This document shows, piece by piece, positions 40,355-49,526 of a DNA stretch of 61,071 nucleotides. The position numbers were made by a program, and so were the translations under genes. Source of the DNA: an uncultured Myxococcales bacterium (GTDB lineage: Bacteria > Myxococcota_A > UBA9042 > DTJE01); NCBI GenBank assembly GCA_937975765.1, contig CALJUR010000099.1, positions 1-61,071 of the forward strand, given 5' to 3'. Numbering within the stretch: position 1 is the stretch's first letter; each line of letters begins with the position of its first letter. The notes under the pieces are model-generated. The model was given only the letters and a program-made list of their open reading frames with translations. It did no database searches and was not told the DNA's origin.

Positions 40355-41725
40355 ATGGCGGATGCGAGGCGGAAGCTGTTCGGGACGGATGGCGTGCGGG
40401 GCGTGGCGAACGTGGCCCCGATGACCCCCGAGACGGCTCTTGCGCTGGGCCGGGCGGCGGCGGTGATGTTCCCCGGCAAGCAGGGCCACCGCACGCGCAT
40501 CGTGATCGGCAAGGACACGCGGCTGTCGGGCTACATGTTCGAGACCGCGATGGCGGCCGGCATCGTGTCCATGGGCGGCGAGGTCCACCTGTGCGGCCCG
40601 ATCCCGACGCCCGGCATCGCGTACCTGGCCGTGGGCATGCGGGCCGACGCGGGCGTGGTCATCAGCGCGTCCCACAACCCCTTCGAGGACAACGGCATCA
40701 AGTTCTTCGGCGGCGACGGCTTCAAGTTGCCGGACGAGGTCGAGGCGCGCATCGAGCGGCTGGTCGAGGATCCGTCGAGCCTGCCTCCGGCCGCGACGGG
40801 CCGCGATTTCGGCCGCGCGCACCGCATCGAGGACGCGGTCGGGCGCTACTGCGTGTACCTGAAGTCGCAGTTCCCGAAGGACCTGGAACTGGACGGCCTG
40901 CGGATCGCGGTCGATTGCGCGAACGGGGCCGGGTACAAGGTCGCCCCGATGGTGCTGCGGGAACTGGGCGCCGACGTCGTCGAGATGGGCGTGGACCCGG
41001 ACGGCACCAACATCAACGAGAACTGCGGGGCGATGCACCCCGAGGTGCTGGCCCGCAAGGTGGTCGAGTGGCGGTGCGACCTGGGCCTGGCGCTGGACGG
41101 TGACGGCGACCGCGCGATCCTGTGCGACGAACGGGGCGAGGTCGTGGACGGCGACGCGATCCTGGCGATCTGCGCGCGCCACATGACCGGCAAGGGCACG
41201 CTGAAGGGCGGCGGCGTGGTCGGCACCGTGATGAGCAACTTCGGGCTGGAACTGGCGCTGCGGGACCTGGGCCTGCGGCTGGTGCGGACCGACGTCGGCG
41301 ACCGGTACGTGGTCGAGGAGATGCAGAAGAGCGGGTACAACCTGGGCGGCGAGCAGTCCGGGCACCTGCTGTTCCTGGACCACTCGACGACGGGCGACGG
41401 CATCCTGTCGTGCCTGCGCGTGCTGGAGGTCGTCCTGGAGAGCGGGCGACGGCTGTCGGAACTGGCGGCGCCGTTCCAGCGGTACCCGCAGGTGACGGTG
41501 TCCGGCAAGGTGCGCGACAAGCCGCCGATCGAGGCGCTGGGCCGCGTGCAGGCCGCCATCCGGGACGCCGAGGCGCTGCTGGCCGACAAGGGCCGGGTCA
41601 ATGTCCGGTACTCGGGCACCTCCGCGCTGCTGCGGATCATGGTCGAGGGCGAGGACGAGGGCAACGTGCGCCGCCTGGCCCAGCAGATCCTGGACGCGGC
41701 CGGCGAGGAAGGCATCCTCGCGTGA
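40355..41725 (+). CDS. glmM: Phosphoglucosamine mutase GlmM
   Basis: GlmM converts glucosamine-6-phosphate to glucosamine-1-phosphate for UDP-GlcNAc and so peptidoglycan and LPS. The 456-residue enzyme has the phosphoserine loop VVISASHNPFEDNG (active Ser at about 106), the Mg site LALDGDGDRA, the sugar-binding GGEQSGHLL and the phosphate-binding RYSGTSALLRIM. ATG follows the cdaR-like stop by two bases. The glmM-cdaA linkage is a known conserved operon; GlmM can inhibit CdaA in other bacteria. Confidence 0.97.
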   Translation: MADARRKLFGTDGVRGVANVAPMTPETALALGRAAAVMFPGKQGHRTRIVIGKDTRLSGYMFETAMAAGIVSMGGEVHLCGPIPTPGIAYLAVGMRADAGVVISASHNPFEDNGIKFFGGDGFKLPDEVEARIERLVEDPSSLPPAATGRDFGRAHRIEDAVGRYCVYLKSQFPKDLELDGLRIAVDCANGAGYKVAPMVLRELGADVVEMGVDPDGTNINENCGAMHPEVLARKVVEWRCDLGLALDGDGDRAILCDERGEVVDGDAILAICARHMTGKGTLKGGGVVGTVMSNFGLELALRDLGLRLVRTDVGDRYVVEEMQKSGYNLGGEQSGHLLFLDHSTTGDGILSCLRVLEVVLESGRRLSELAAPFQRYPQVTVSGKVRDKPPIEALGRVQAAIRDAEALLADKGRVNVRYSGTSALLRIMVEGEDEGNVRRLAQQILDAAGEEGILA

Positions 41726-41772
41726 TCGTTCGTGCCCGCGGCGACTCCGTCTGCGTGCCCGGTTCGGTTCCA

Positions 41773-41800
41773 GGCGGGGGGCGGGGCCCTGTCCCCCGCC
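41773..41800 (+). repeat. Divergent copy of the 27-base hairpin repeat
   Basis: GGCGGGGG and CCCCCGCC arms flank a longer GC-rich middle, 48 bases after glmM. It resembles the three exact copies at 50575, 55539 and 58806 but differs in the middle. It may act as the glmM terminator. Confidence 0.45.
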
Positions 41801-41934
41801 ATCGTATTGCCGGGGCCCTGCTCCCTCCGCCTCCCCTGCCTTCCGTTCTGCCGTTGCCCCGGCTTCTTGTCCCCTTTCCCTTGCCCCCGGGCGCCTTCCC
41901 GGTCCATGATTCGTCGCGACAACGGAGGTGCGCC

Positions 41935-42678
41935 ATGCGAAGGATCCGCCTGGGCGTGAACGTGGACCACATCGCGACGCTGCGGCAGTCGCGCGGGACC
42001 CGCTATCCCGACCCCGTGCTGGCGGCAGGCCTGTGCGAACTGGCGGGCGCGGACCAGATCACCGTCCACCTGCGAGAGGACCGTCGCCACATCCAGGACC
42101 GCGACCTGCGCATCCTGCGGCAGACGGTCCAGACGCTGCTGAACCTGGAACTGGCGGCGAACGAGGACGTGCTGTCGATCGCGTGCGAGGTTCGGCCCCA
42201 ACTGGCGACGCTGGTGCCGGAGAAACGGCAGGAACTGACGACCGAGGGCGGGCTGGCGGTCGCGGGGCGCGAGGCGGAGATCGCCGCGACGGTGGCGCGC
42301 CTGAAGGCCGCCGGCATCCGGGTCAGCCTGTTCATCAACCCGGACGTGGAATCCGTGGAGGCCTCGGCCCGTTGCGGCGCCGAGCAGGTCGAGATCCACA
42401 CCGGCTTCTACGCGGACTCGTCCGGCGAGGCCCGCGCGAAGGAACTGAAGCGGATCAAGACCGCCGCGGCAGCCGGGGCACGGCTGGGCCTGGAAGTGGC
42501 GGCGGGACACGGCCTGGACTACGTCAACGCCCGGGACGTCTGCGCCATCCCGCAGGTCCGCGAACTGAACATCGGGCACTCGATCATGGCCCGCGCGTTC
42601 TTCGTGGGACTGAAGGAAGCCGTGCGCGAGATGGCGGCGGTCCTGCACGAGGAGGAGGTGCGGGTGCGGCCGCGCTAG
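41935..42678 (+). CDS. pdxJ: Pyridoxine 5'-phosphate synthase PdxJ
   Basis: The 247-residue TIM-barrel enzyme condenses 1-deoxyxylulose-5-phosphate with amino-acetone phosphate in vitamin B6 synthesis. Visible motifs: LGVNVDHIATLRQSRGTRYPDP, ITVHLREDRRHI, NLELAANED, VSLFINPD and ELNIGHSIMARAFFVGL. CGGAGG seven bases upstream fixes the ATG. It lies 209 bases after glmM on the same strand. Length and residues look complete. Confidence 0.96.
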   Translation: MRRIRLGVNVDHIATLRQSRGTRYPDPVLAAGLCELAGADQITVHLREDRRHIQDRDLRILRQTVQTLLNLELAANEDVLSIACEVRPQLATLVPEKRQELTTEGGLAVAGREAEIAATVARLKAAGIRVSLFINPDVESVEASARCGAEQVEIHTGFYADSSGEARAKELKRIKTAAAAGARLGLEVAAGHGLDYVNARDVCAIPQVRELNIGHSIMARAFFVGLKEAVREMAAVLHEEEVRVRPR

Positions 42679-42712
42679 CAGCATCCCCCGTGCCATCCCC
42701 GCGCGACGCCCG

Positions 42713-44176
42713 TCAGGGCTGGGCGCTGCAGCGAACCGGGTCCGTCAGCACGCAGGTGTCCTCGGCGGGCAGCGGCGTGCCGGCCAGGCGCGCCCGGATC
42801 CAGTCCCTCTGCTCGGGCAGCGACCACGCGGCGCCTTCCGAATGCCGCGCGCCGGCGCACTCGATCAACTGCATCCGGTACCCGCCCTCGCCGCACATCT
42901 CCCCGAATGCGGCGCGCTCGACCACCTCGTTGACCAGTTCGTCGTTCTGGGACAGCACGAACAGCACCGGCGAGTCCTGCACGCGCGGCCAGGTCGTCGT
43001 CGTCAGCGAGTTCTCCCGGAAATAGCAGCCCCACGGGTCCAGCCCCGCCATGCCGACCGCGTCGATCTGGTCCAGGAATGCCTGTTCGTACAACTGGTTC
43101 ACGCGGTCCAGGCCGTCGAACAGCCCGCCGGTCCCGCACACCGTGTCCATCACCTCCGGCACCGCCGTCGCGTAGTGCTTCGGGTCGGCATCCGTCAGGA
43201 CTCCCGCCAGCGACTGCGGGCTGCCGTACCAGCGCATCGCCGCGGTCAGGAACCCCGCGAAGTTCCCGATGCCCTCCCCGCCGGCGGCCAGCGCCGCCTC
43301 GGCCTCGCCCGTCAGTTCCGCAGGCGGGATCAACGCCAGCGTGGCCGTCAGTTCCATCTCGGGAGCGTACAGGCCGGCCATCCGGTCGACCCACAGGGCC
43401 GCGTGACCGCCCTGCGACGCCCCCCACGGGACCAGTCGCCCGTCCGGCCGCGCAGGCTCGTCGGTCAGCACGCCGGACTCCAGCAGCGCGTAGGCCGCCC
43501 GGACGGCGTCCAGCGACGCGATCGCGGTCGGCTCGCCCACCAGGTAGGGATGCGGGATCCCCGACGGCCCGCCGAAGCCCGCCATGCCCAGGTAGTCCGG
43601 CGCGACGCCGATGTAGCCCAGCGCCGCCATCAGCACGGCCCCCGCCGCCCCGTCCAGCCCTCGCGACGGGGCACAGCCGTCGTTGAAACCCGTGGTGCCG
43701 TGCAGCCACAGGACGGTCGGGTAGGTCCCCGCACTGCCGTCCGTCGGCTGCGGGATGCCCACCAGCGTCGTCGCCTCGCGGACGACGCCCCGGTCCTGCG
43801 TGGTGTAACGGATCCGGAAGAGGCGCGACCCGTAGGGCAGCGGCGAGAAGGCCTCGAAGCCGACCTCGGCCAGCATCGCATCCAGCGTCTCGGGAGGCAG
43901 CAGCCAGGAGGCGTCCTCCTCCTGGAACACGATCTGCCCGACCTGGTCCCGCGGCAGCCAGTCGTACGCGGGCATGCCGCAGCCACCCGGCGAGAACGGC
44001 GGCAGTTCGGGGGTTGCGTCCGCATCCGGGGCCGCCGTGTCGAACGCCTCGTCCCCGCCCGCGGTCTCCACCACGTCCGACACGATCGCGTCGGGCTTCG
44101 GCGAGTCCTCGCCGTCGCACGCCCAGATACCCGGCAGCATCCCGATGCAGCAGGCCACGATCCGGAGACGGTTCAT
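42713..44176 (-). CDS. Alpha/beta-hydrolase lipoprotein (secretory-lipase-like)
   Basis: A 487-residue lipoprotein: signal MNRLRIVACCIGMLPGIWAC, then an acidic linker. The body is an alpha/beta hydrolase: oxyanion-type LWLHGTTGFNDGCAPSRG, nucleophile elbow PWGASQGGHAALW, later LFVLSQNDELV as the acid loop and CAGARHSEGAAW carrying the likely catalytic histidine. It resembles fungal or bacterial secretory lipases (LIP family). AAAGAGG precedes the ATG. It is probably an outer-membrane or periplasmic esterase with unknown substrate. Confidence 0.8.
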   Translation of the reverse strand: MNRLRIVACCIGMLPGIWACDGEDSPKPDAIVSDVVETAGGDEAFDTAAPDADATPELPPFSPGGCGMPAYDWLPRDQVGQIVFQEEDASWLLPPETLDAMLAEVGFEAFSPLPYGSRLFRIRYTTQDRGVVREATTLVGIPQPTDGSAGTYPTVLWLHGTTGFNDGCAPSRGLDGAAGAVLMAALGYIGVAPDYLGMAGFGGPSGIPHPYLVGEPTAIASLDAVRAAYALLESGVLTDEPARPDGRLVPWGASQGGHAALWVDRMAGLYAPEMELTATLALIPPAELTGEAEAALAAGGEGIGNFAGFLTAAMRWYGSPQSLAGVLTDADPKHYATAVPEVMDTVCGTGGLFDGLDRVNQLYEQAFLDQIDAVGMAGLDPWGCYFRENSLTTTTWPRVQDSPVLFVLSQNDELVNEVVERAAFGEMCGEGGYRMQLIECAGARHSEGAAWSLPEQRDWIRARLAGTPLPAEDTCVLTDPVRCSAQP

Positions 44177-44259
44177 TGCATCCTCTTTCGCGATGCGCGA
44201 CCCCGGCGGTCGCGCGGACGGGATGGTACCGGAAACGCCCCCGGGCCGGCAAACGCGTT

Positions 44260-45459
44260 CTACCGGCCGGGCAAGGTCTGTCGGAAGGCCTCGACCTCCG
44301 CGGCGGTCAGCGGGCGCCAGCGGCTGCGTCCGCCCTTCCTTTCCGCCTCGGCGGGGCCCAGCACCAGGCTGGTGACGTGCCGGCCGTCGGGACTGTAGAC
44401 GTGGGCCCGCCCGTGGGGGCCCAGCACCACGATGGTATTCCTCTGCTGGTCGTACCGCAGCCTCTCCGGGGTCGCACGCTGCGCGTCCTGAAGGGCCTTG
44501 TCGGTCGGGCGCCCGCCGCCCAGGTGGCGCTCCACCGCGTGCCGCGTGCGGTGCCCCGCCTCCCGGAAGATCCTTTCCAGTTCGGTCCGCAGGTGCGCCA
44601 GCAGCGCCCCCACCTCGGCGTCGAGGTCCGTCGCCCTGCCCTGCCGCGCCGCGGCTGCCGCGGACCTCCCCAGCACGTCCAGGCGCTGCGACGCCGCGAC
44701 GATCAACCGCCGCAGCCTCTCGGCCGACCCGCGCCCTCCCGCGCCTTCCGACGCGGCCGACACCTCGTCCATCGTCGCGCCCAGCAGGTTCAGCCGCAGC
44801 CTGCGGTTGCGGCCTCCCAGGCGGGTCTGCACCACCTGCATCGTGACGACCCGCCGCCCTCCTTCCCCCCGCCCGCTGCCGAAGTCCCCGGGGACCAGCC
44901 CCGCCGCGACCTGCCCCAGCACGGCGAACTCCCGGTCCCGCGCGAACGCGCCCAGCAGCCTCCCGTGCAGTTCCCGTCCGTCCATCCGCAGGGCGACGAT
45001 CTCGGGGGGTTCGCCGTACAGGCGATCGACCCGTTCGTCCTGCCGCTCCAGCAGCAGGTTCGCGAAGTCGATCCACTCCGGCTTGCCCGTCGCGACCCAG
45101 CCTGCGAAGGTCTCCGAGGGAGAGGACGGCACCGCGTGCACGCACTCCGCCGTGCCGCACTGGAAGCAGTGCACGTGCCCGGGCCGGAATGCGCCCGCCC
45201 CGCGCAGGGCCTCGTCCACCCGGGCCGACAGGTCGGCCACCATCCGGTCCGCCTCCTGCCGCGCCCCGCGGGACGGTCCTTCCCGGTCCAGCGACACCAC
45301 GACGGGCACCACCAGGGCCTCGACCGGCGAGCGCTCGCCCCGGGCCAGCCCGGCACGCTCGGCCGCCTCCCTGGCCAGGACCCGCAGGTCCTCCAGCACG
45401 CGCATCGCCCTATCGGGCCGTCCGCGCGCGTCGCCGTCGTCCGGAGAGGAAGGATTCAT
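44260..45459 (-). CDS. Unknown protein with a cysteine pair motif, coupled to ceramidase gene
   Basis: A 399-residue soluble protein. Its ATG overlaps the ceramidase stop as ATGA. Near residue 100 is CFQCGTAECVHAVP, a compact three-Cys-plus-His site that could bind zinc. The middle is a beta-rich part (RRVVTMQVVQTRLGGRNRRLRLNLLGATMDEV) and a helical part rich in Arg/Ala. The C-terminus has RNTIVVLGPHGRAHVYSPDGRHVTSLVLG. I recognise no family. An RNA- or ribosome-binding role is possible from the basic composition, but nothing specific. Confidence 0.6.
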   Translation of the reverse strand: MNPSSPDDGDARGRPDRAMRVLEDLRVLAREAAERAGLARGERSPVEALVVPVVVSLDREGPSRGARQEADRMVADLSARVDEALRGAGAFRPGHVHCFQCGTAECVHAVPSSPSETFAGWVATGKPEWIDFANLLLERQDERVDRLYGEPPEIVALRMDGRELHGRLLGAFARDREFAVLGQVAAGLVPGDFGSGRGEGGRRVVTMQVVQTRLGGRNRRLRLNLLGATMDEVSAASEGAGGRGSAERLRRLIVAASQRLDVLGRSAAAAARQGRATDLDAEVGALLAHLRTELERIFREAGHRTRHAVERHLGGGRPTDKALQDAQRATPERLRYDQQRNTIVVLGPHGRAHVYSPDGRHVTSLVLGPAEAERKGGRSRWRPLTAAEVEAFRQTLPGR

Positions 45460-46721
45460 GCCATGCGATCCAGGACTTCTTTCGCCGCCTGCAGCACGCG
45501 GTCGCCGGTGCCGCGCCCGAAGAAGTTCATCGCGTTCTCGTACCGGGCCATGCCCTGGTGCGGCCGCGTCCGGGGGGCCTTGCGGTAGTCGGCCTCGAGG
45601 TGCAGGTACCCGAGGTACCCGTTGGTCTGCGACGCCATCACCGGGTGCAGGACGCCCTTGGCACGCGCGTGCTGCTTGCCCGACAGGTCGATCGTGACGC
45701 CCAGGTCGGCCTGGAAGCCCAGCATGGCGAAGGTGCCCAGCCTGAAGCCGCCGACCCGGCCCACGGGCGGCACGCCGCGAACCAGGAAGTTCGCCAGCGT
45801 CCGCATCGGCCAGTCCAGCGGCTGGAAGCCTTCGTCCTCGAAGAACGGCCGGCTGTCGGGCCGCGCCAGCGCCCACTCCTCGTCCGCCCAGCGCAGGGGA
45901 CCGCCCGCCGGCGCGCACGACCGGGCCAGCGAGGCGGCCGAGTTCGCCAGGGGCCCCGCCATCAGGTCGATGTTGCGGTCGGCCGTCATCCCCGGGTCCT
46001 GCGGGAACAGCACGTCCACGCCGCCCAGCGCCCCCTGCACGAACATCGCGAACGCGAAGTCCCGCTGCAGCAGGGCGATCACCTCCCCCGGGAAGTCGGC
46101 CGAGATGGCGTGGTGATCGCGCTCCGCGACGATGACCGGGTGCGCCGAGTACGAGACCAGCAGCGCGTCCGCGTCCTGCCGGTGCAGGCGGAGCACCGTC
46201 AGTTCCTCGTCCTTCGGCCCCTCGGGGTCGCGCCGGTTGCCGTTCAGGCCAGGCAGCGTGGCCGACCCGGCGCGCGCCTCGGCCGGCGCCATCGAGGCAA
46301 TCGCGGCGCGGGCGGCCTTCTCGGCGGCGTCCAGCATGTGGTCCAGCGCCCAGGGCCGGTGCCTCCCCAGGAACAGCCTGGCCAGGAAGGAGTCCCAGAA
46401 CCCTCCCATCGACGAGTGGGTGTGCGTCGCGTGGGCCAGCAGCCGGAAGCCCGTGTCCGCCAGCCGGTTCCTGAGCCCCTGGTACAGGTCCTCGGTCACC
46501 ATCAGCAGGTCCCAGGCAACCACCAGGACCTTCTCGTCCCCGTCGGCCAGTGCCAGTGCCCGCACCACCAGGGGGTCGCGGACCCGGGTCGACATCCGGT
46601 CCTTCCGGTGGGTGTAGCCCGCCAGCGGCACGGGCTGCGCCGGCGTGAAGTCCACGGCATTCCAGCCGGCACGCAGCGTCCCACCGATCCTCGTGCCCTG
46701 GTCGATCCCGGCTTCCGCCAT
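45456..46721 (-). CDS. Neutral/alkaline ceramidase-like hydrolase
   Basis: The 421-residue protein matches the neutral/alkaline non-lysosomal ceramidase N-terminal domain: AGWNAVDFTPAQPVPLAGY, the zinc-site LLAHATHTHSSMGGFWD, LLVSYSAHPVIV and ISADFPGEVI. It is shorter than full ceramidases (about 650 residues) and has no C-terminal Ig-like domain or signal peptide, so it is probably cytosolic and may cleave another N-acyl substrate. GGGAGGGACGCC precedes the ATG. Its stop overlaps the unknown cysteine-containing gene. Confidence 0.82.
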   Translation of the reverse strand: MAEAGIDQGTRIGGTLRAGWNAVDFTPAQPVPLAGYTHRKDRMSTRVRDPLVVRALALADGDEKVLVVAWDLLMVTEDLYQGLRNRLADTGFRLLAHATHTHSSMGGFWDSFLARLFLGRHRPWALDHMLDAAEKAARAAIASMAPAEARAGSATLPGLNGNRRDPEGPKDEELTVLRLHRQDADALLVSYSAHPVIVAERDHHAISADFPGEVIALLQRDFAFAMFVQGALGGVDVLFPQDPGMTADRNIDLMAGPLANSAASLARSCAPAGGPLRWADEEWALARPDSRPFFEDEGFQPLDWPMRTLANFLVRGVPPVGRVGGFRLGTFAMLGFQADLGVTIDLSGKQHARAKGVLHPVMASQTNGYLGYLHLEADYRKAPRTRPHQGMARYENAMNFFGRGTGDRVLQAAKEVLDRMA

Positions 46722-46801
46722 GGCGTCCCTCCCGCGGTTGGCGACCCGATCCTAGTCCACACGGCCCGCCGGGAACAGCCGCAACGCGTCGCGGCGACAG
46801 G

Positions 46802-46830
46802 TTGCGCCCCCGGGGGATCGCTGGTAGAGT
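46802..46830 (+). promoter_or_regulatory. Promoter candidate for tig-clpP
   Basis: TTGCGC (46802-46807) and TAGAGT (46825-46830) with a 17-base spacer. Matches are 3/6 and 4/6. The trigger factor ATG is 56 bases after the -10. Confidence 0.35.
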
Positions 46831-46885
46831 ACGCGCCGCGCCGGACCCCGGCGTCCGGACTTGGAAAAACGCGAGGAATTCCGAC

Positions 46886-48301
46886 ATGAAGGTGGATTTC
46901 GAGGACCTGGGCGGCCTGTCCTACAAGATGAAGATCCTGGTCGAGGTGGCGGACCTCGCCCGGCACAAGGCGCGCCTGGCCCGCGCGTACGCCCACCAGG
47001 TGAACATCCCCGGTTTCCGGCCGGGCAAGGCCCCGCTGGACCTCGTGGCCAAGAAGCTGGGGCCCTCCCTGGACGCCGAGGTGCAGGAGCACGCCATCTC
47101 CGAATCCATGCGGAAGGTCCTGGAGGAGAAGAAGCTGAAGCCCTCCACCGACCCGAAGATGGAGATCGGGAACCGCAACGAGGACGGTTCGTTCGACTTC
47201 ACGGTCGAGTTCGAGTCGTTCCCGGACGTGGACGTGAAGGACTACCTGGGCATCCAGGTCTCCGAGCCCGTGGTGCCGCCCGTCACCGACGAGGATGTCG
47301 CCGGGACGATCGAGCGCATGCGCCAGCAGATGGCGAAGTTCGAGGACAAACCCGAGGACGCCGTCGCGTGCGAGGGCGACCTGGCCGTCGTGGACCAGAC
47401 CGTGGTCGAGCCCGAGGGCGACGCGGTGCTGATCGAGACCCGCGAGACCCGCATCCGGGTCGGCACGGATGACGAGCCCGTGAAGGACGCCGGCCGCGAC
47501 CTGCTGGGCCTGAAGGCGGGCGAGGAAGCCTCGGTCACCGGGCCGGTCGGACGCATCACCGCCCGCGGCCTGCCGAAGACCGGGGAGGAGACCGCCCCCG
47601 AGGCCCAGCCCTCCGAGGAAGGCGAGGCCCCGGCCGAGCCGCCGGCCCGCACCGTCAAGGCGACCCTGAAGGTCAAGAAGTTGATGGAGCGCCGGGTCCC
47701 CGAGGTGGACGAGGCGTTCGCGAAGCGCGTGGGCACCACGTCCCTGGACGACCTGAAGGCCCGGGTCCGCGAAGGCATCGAGGCCGAGCGCGCCGAGAAC
47801 CGCAAGGACCTGCTGAAGGAAGCCATCCTGAATGCCATCGCCGAGGCCAACCCGGTCGAGGTGGGCGCCGCGACGATCGCGCGGCTGGCCGACCTGGCCG
47901 AGGACGAGGCCAAGGGCCGCATCCTCCCCAGCCTGACCCCCGAGCAGCGCAAGGGCATCGACCTGGGCATCCCGCGCGAGAAGTCCGAGGCCGAGGCGCG
48001 CCAGAACCTGGTCCGGATGGTGCTGCTGCAGTCCATCGCCGAGAAGGAAGGCATCACGGTGTCCGACGAGGACATCGACGCCCACATGCGCAGCCTGGCG
48101 GCGGAACACCACGTGCCGCTGCCCAAGCTGCGCGCGCACTTCGACGAGGAGAAACTGGAGAACCTGGCCCGCCGGCTGCGCGTGGACAAGACGATGGACA
48201 TGCTGCTGCGGTACGCGGTCGTGGCCCCGGCGCCGGCCGAACCGGCTGTCGAGGCCCCGGCCGATACCCCGGTCGAGGCCCCTGAGGAGGCGACCCCATG
48301 A
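46886..48301 (+). CDS. tig: Trigger factor
   Basis: Trigger factor is the ribosome-bound chaperone and prolyl isomerase. The 471-residue protein has the N-terminal ribosome-docking loop GFRPGKAP (about 49-56), a PPIase region, and a long helical C-terminal arm domain, then an Ala/Pro/Glu tail (PAPAEPAVEAPAD). GAGG precedes the ATG. The stop overlaps the clpP start as ATGA. The PPIase domain looks divergent: FKBP-type active-site residues are not obvious and the acidic insert (TGEETAPEAQPSEEGEAPAE) is unusual. Confidence 0.93.
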   Translation: MKVDFEDLGGLSYKMKILVEVADLARHKARLARAYAHQVNIPGFRPGKAPLDLVAKKLGPSLDAEVQEHAISESMRKVLEEKKLKPSTDPKMEIGNRNEDGSFDFTVEFESFPDVDVKDYLGIQVSEPVVPPVTDEDVAGTIERMRQQMAKFEDKPEDAVACEGDLAVVDQTVVEPEGDAVLIETRETRIRVGTDDEPVKDAGRDLLGLKAGEEASVTGPVGRITARGLPKTGEETAPEAQPSEEGEAPAEPPARTVKATLKVKKLMERRVPEVDEAFAKRVGTTSLDDLKARVREGIEAERAENRKDLLKEAILNAIAEANPVEVGAATIARLADLAEDEAKGRILPSLTPEQRKGIDLGIPREKSEAEARQNLVRMVLLQSIAEKEGITVSDEDIDAHMRSLAAEHHVPLPKLRAHFDEEKLENLARRLRVDKTMDMLLRYAVVAPAPAEPAVEAPADTPVEAPEEATP

Positions 48302-48885
48302 ACTGGTGGATCCCGACGGTCATCGAGCAGACGCACCGCGGCGAGCGCGAGTGGACGGTCTTCTCCCGGCTGTTGAAGGACCGCATCGTGTTCCTGGGCT
48401 GGCCGATCGACGACAACCTGGCGTCCGTCGTCGTCGCGCAGTTGCTGTTCCTGGAGTCGGAGGATCCCGACAAGGACGTCTTCCTGTACATCAACTCGCC
48501 GGGCGGGCTGGTGCACTCGGGGCTGGCGATCTACGACACCCTGCAGTACGTCAAGTGCCCCGTGTCGACGCTGTGCATCGGGCAGGCCTCCTCCATGGCG
48601 GCCCTGCTGATGTCGGCGGGCCGGCCCGGCAAGCGCTTCGCCCTGCCGCACGCCCGGTTCCTGTTGCACCAGCCGCTGGGCTCGTTCTCGGGCCAGGCCG
48701 CCGACGTGGACATCCAGGCCCGCGAGATCCTGTTCCTGAAGAAGCAGATCACCGACCTTCTGGCGAAGCACACGGGCCAGCCGGTCGAGAAGGTCGCCCG
48801 CGACTCGGACCGCGACTTCTACCTGTCGGCCGAGGAAGCCAAGGCCTACGGGCTGATCGACGGCGTGATCGACCGTCACGGATAG
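48298..48885 (+). CDS. clpP: ATP-dependent Clp protease proteolytic subunit ClpP
   Basis: The 195-residue serine protease forms tetradecamers that degrade proteins delivered by ClpX or ClpA. The catalytic triad is visible: Ser99 in GQASSMAA, His124 in LLHQPLG and Asp173 in RDFYLSAEEA. FLYINSPGG is intact. It begins in an ATGA overlap with trigger factor. tmRNA-tagged proteins (tag ANDNLALAA) are likely substrates. The order tig-clpP-clpX is standard, here with one inserted lipoprotein gene. Confidence 0.97.
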   Translation: MNWWIPTVIEQTHRGEREWTVFSRLLKDRIVFLGWPIDDNLASVVVAQLLFLESEDPDKDVFLYINSPGGLVHSGLAIYDTLQYVKCPVSTLCIGQASSMAALLMSAGRPGKRFALPHARFLLHQPLGSFSGQAADVDIQAREILFLKKQITDLLAKHTGQPVEKVARDSDRDFYLSAEEAKAYGLIDGVIDRHG

Positions 48886-48893
48886 GAGGGACC

Positions 48894-49442
48894 ATGACGC
48901 GCACCCTGCGGATCGCGATCGTGCTGGCCGTGGCGGCCGGGCTGCCGGCGCTGGGCGCCTGCAAGAAGGCCCAGCCGAAGCCCTCCGATGCCTTCCAGGA
49001 ATGGCTGCTGGCCGTGGAGAAGTGCGACTCGGCCGCGATGCGGGCCGGCATGACGAAGCAGTCGGCGCTGCAGGTCGAGCAGTTGATGAAGCAGTTGCAG
49101 GCCTTCGTGCCCGAGGACAAGCGCGGCAAGCTGGACCTGATGTCCGAACTGTGCAAGGGCTACCGGAAGGGCGCGATCCAGGTCCAGGGCGAGACCGTCA
49201 ACGGCGACCAGGCCGTCGTCAAGGTGCTGAACGAGGGCAAGCCGCTGGACGCGCCGATGTCCTTCGAGGACGGGGCCTGGAAGCTGGATTTCGCGGCGCT
49301 GATGAAGGCCACGATCTCGTCGAAGACGCGGGAGTCCACCGGGACCTCGTCGCCGGCCCCGGACGCCCCGGCGCCGTCGCCGGCCCCGGCCGATCCCGCC
49401 GCCGCGCCTGCCGCCCCGGCCCCCTCTCCCGCGGCCCCGTGA
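48894..49442 (+). CDS. Small lipoprotein with NTF2/DUF4878-like domain
   Basis: A 182-residue lipoprotein between clpP and clpX. TAGGAGG precedes the ATG, and the signal ends LPALGAC. Residues about 30-140 follow the DUF4878 pattern (FQEWLLAVEKCDSAAMRAGM and AWKLDFAALMK). The C-terminus is a Pro/Ala-rich tail (PAPDAPAPSPAP). It resembles each domain of the protein at 11830. Its presence inside tig-clpP-clpX is not typical. Function unknown. Confidence 0.7.
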   Translation: MTRTLRIAIVLAVAAGLPALGACKKAQPKPSDAFQEWLLAVEKCDSAAMRAGMTKQSALQVEQLMKQLQAFVPEDKRGKLDLMSELCKGYRKGAIQVQGETVNGDQAVVKVLNEGKPLDAPMSFEDGAWKLDFAALMKATISSKTRESTGTSSPAPDAPAPSPAPADPAAAPAAPAPSPAAP

Positions 49443-49526
49443 CCGCGTCCTCTGCTTCGCCCGCCGGTTTCGTGTATCCTAGGGTGCGATGAGCCAGCAA
49501 CGGTCCCTGCAGGGGAGACGACTCCC

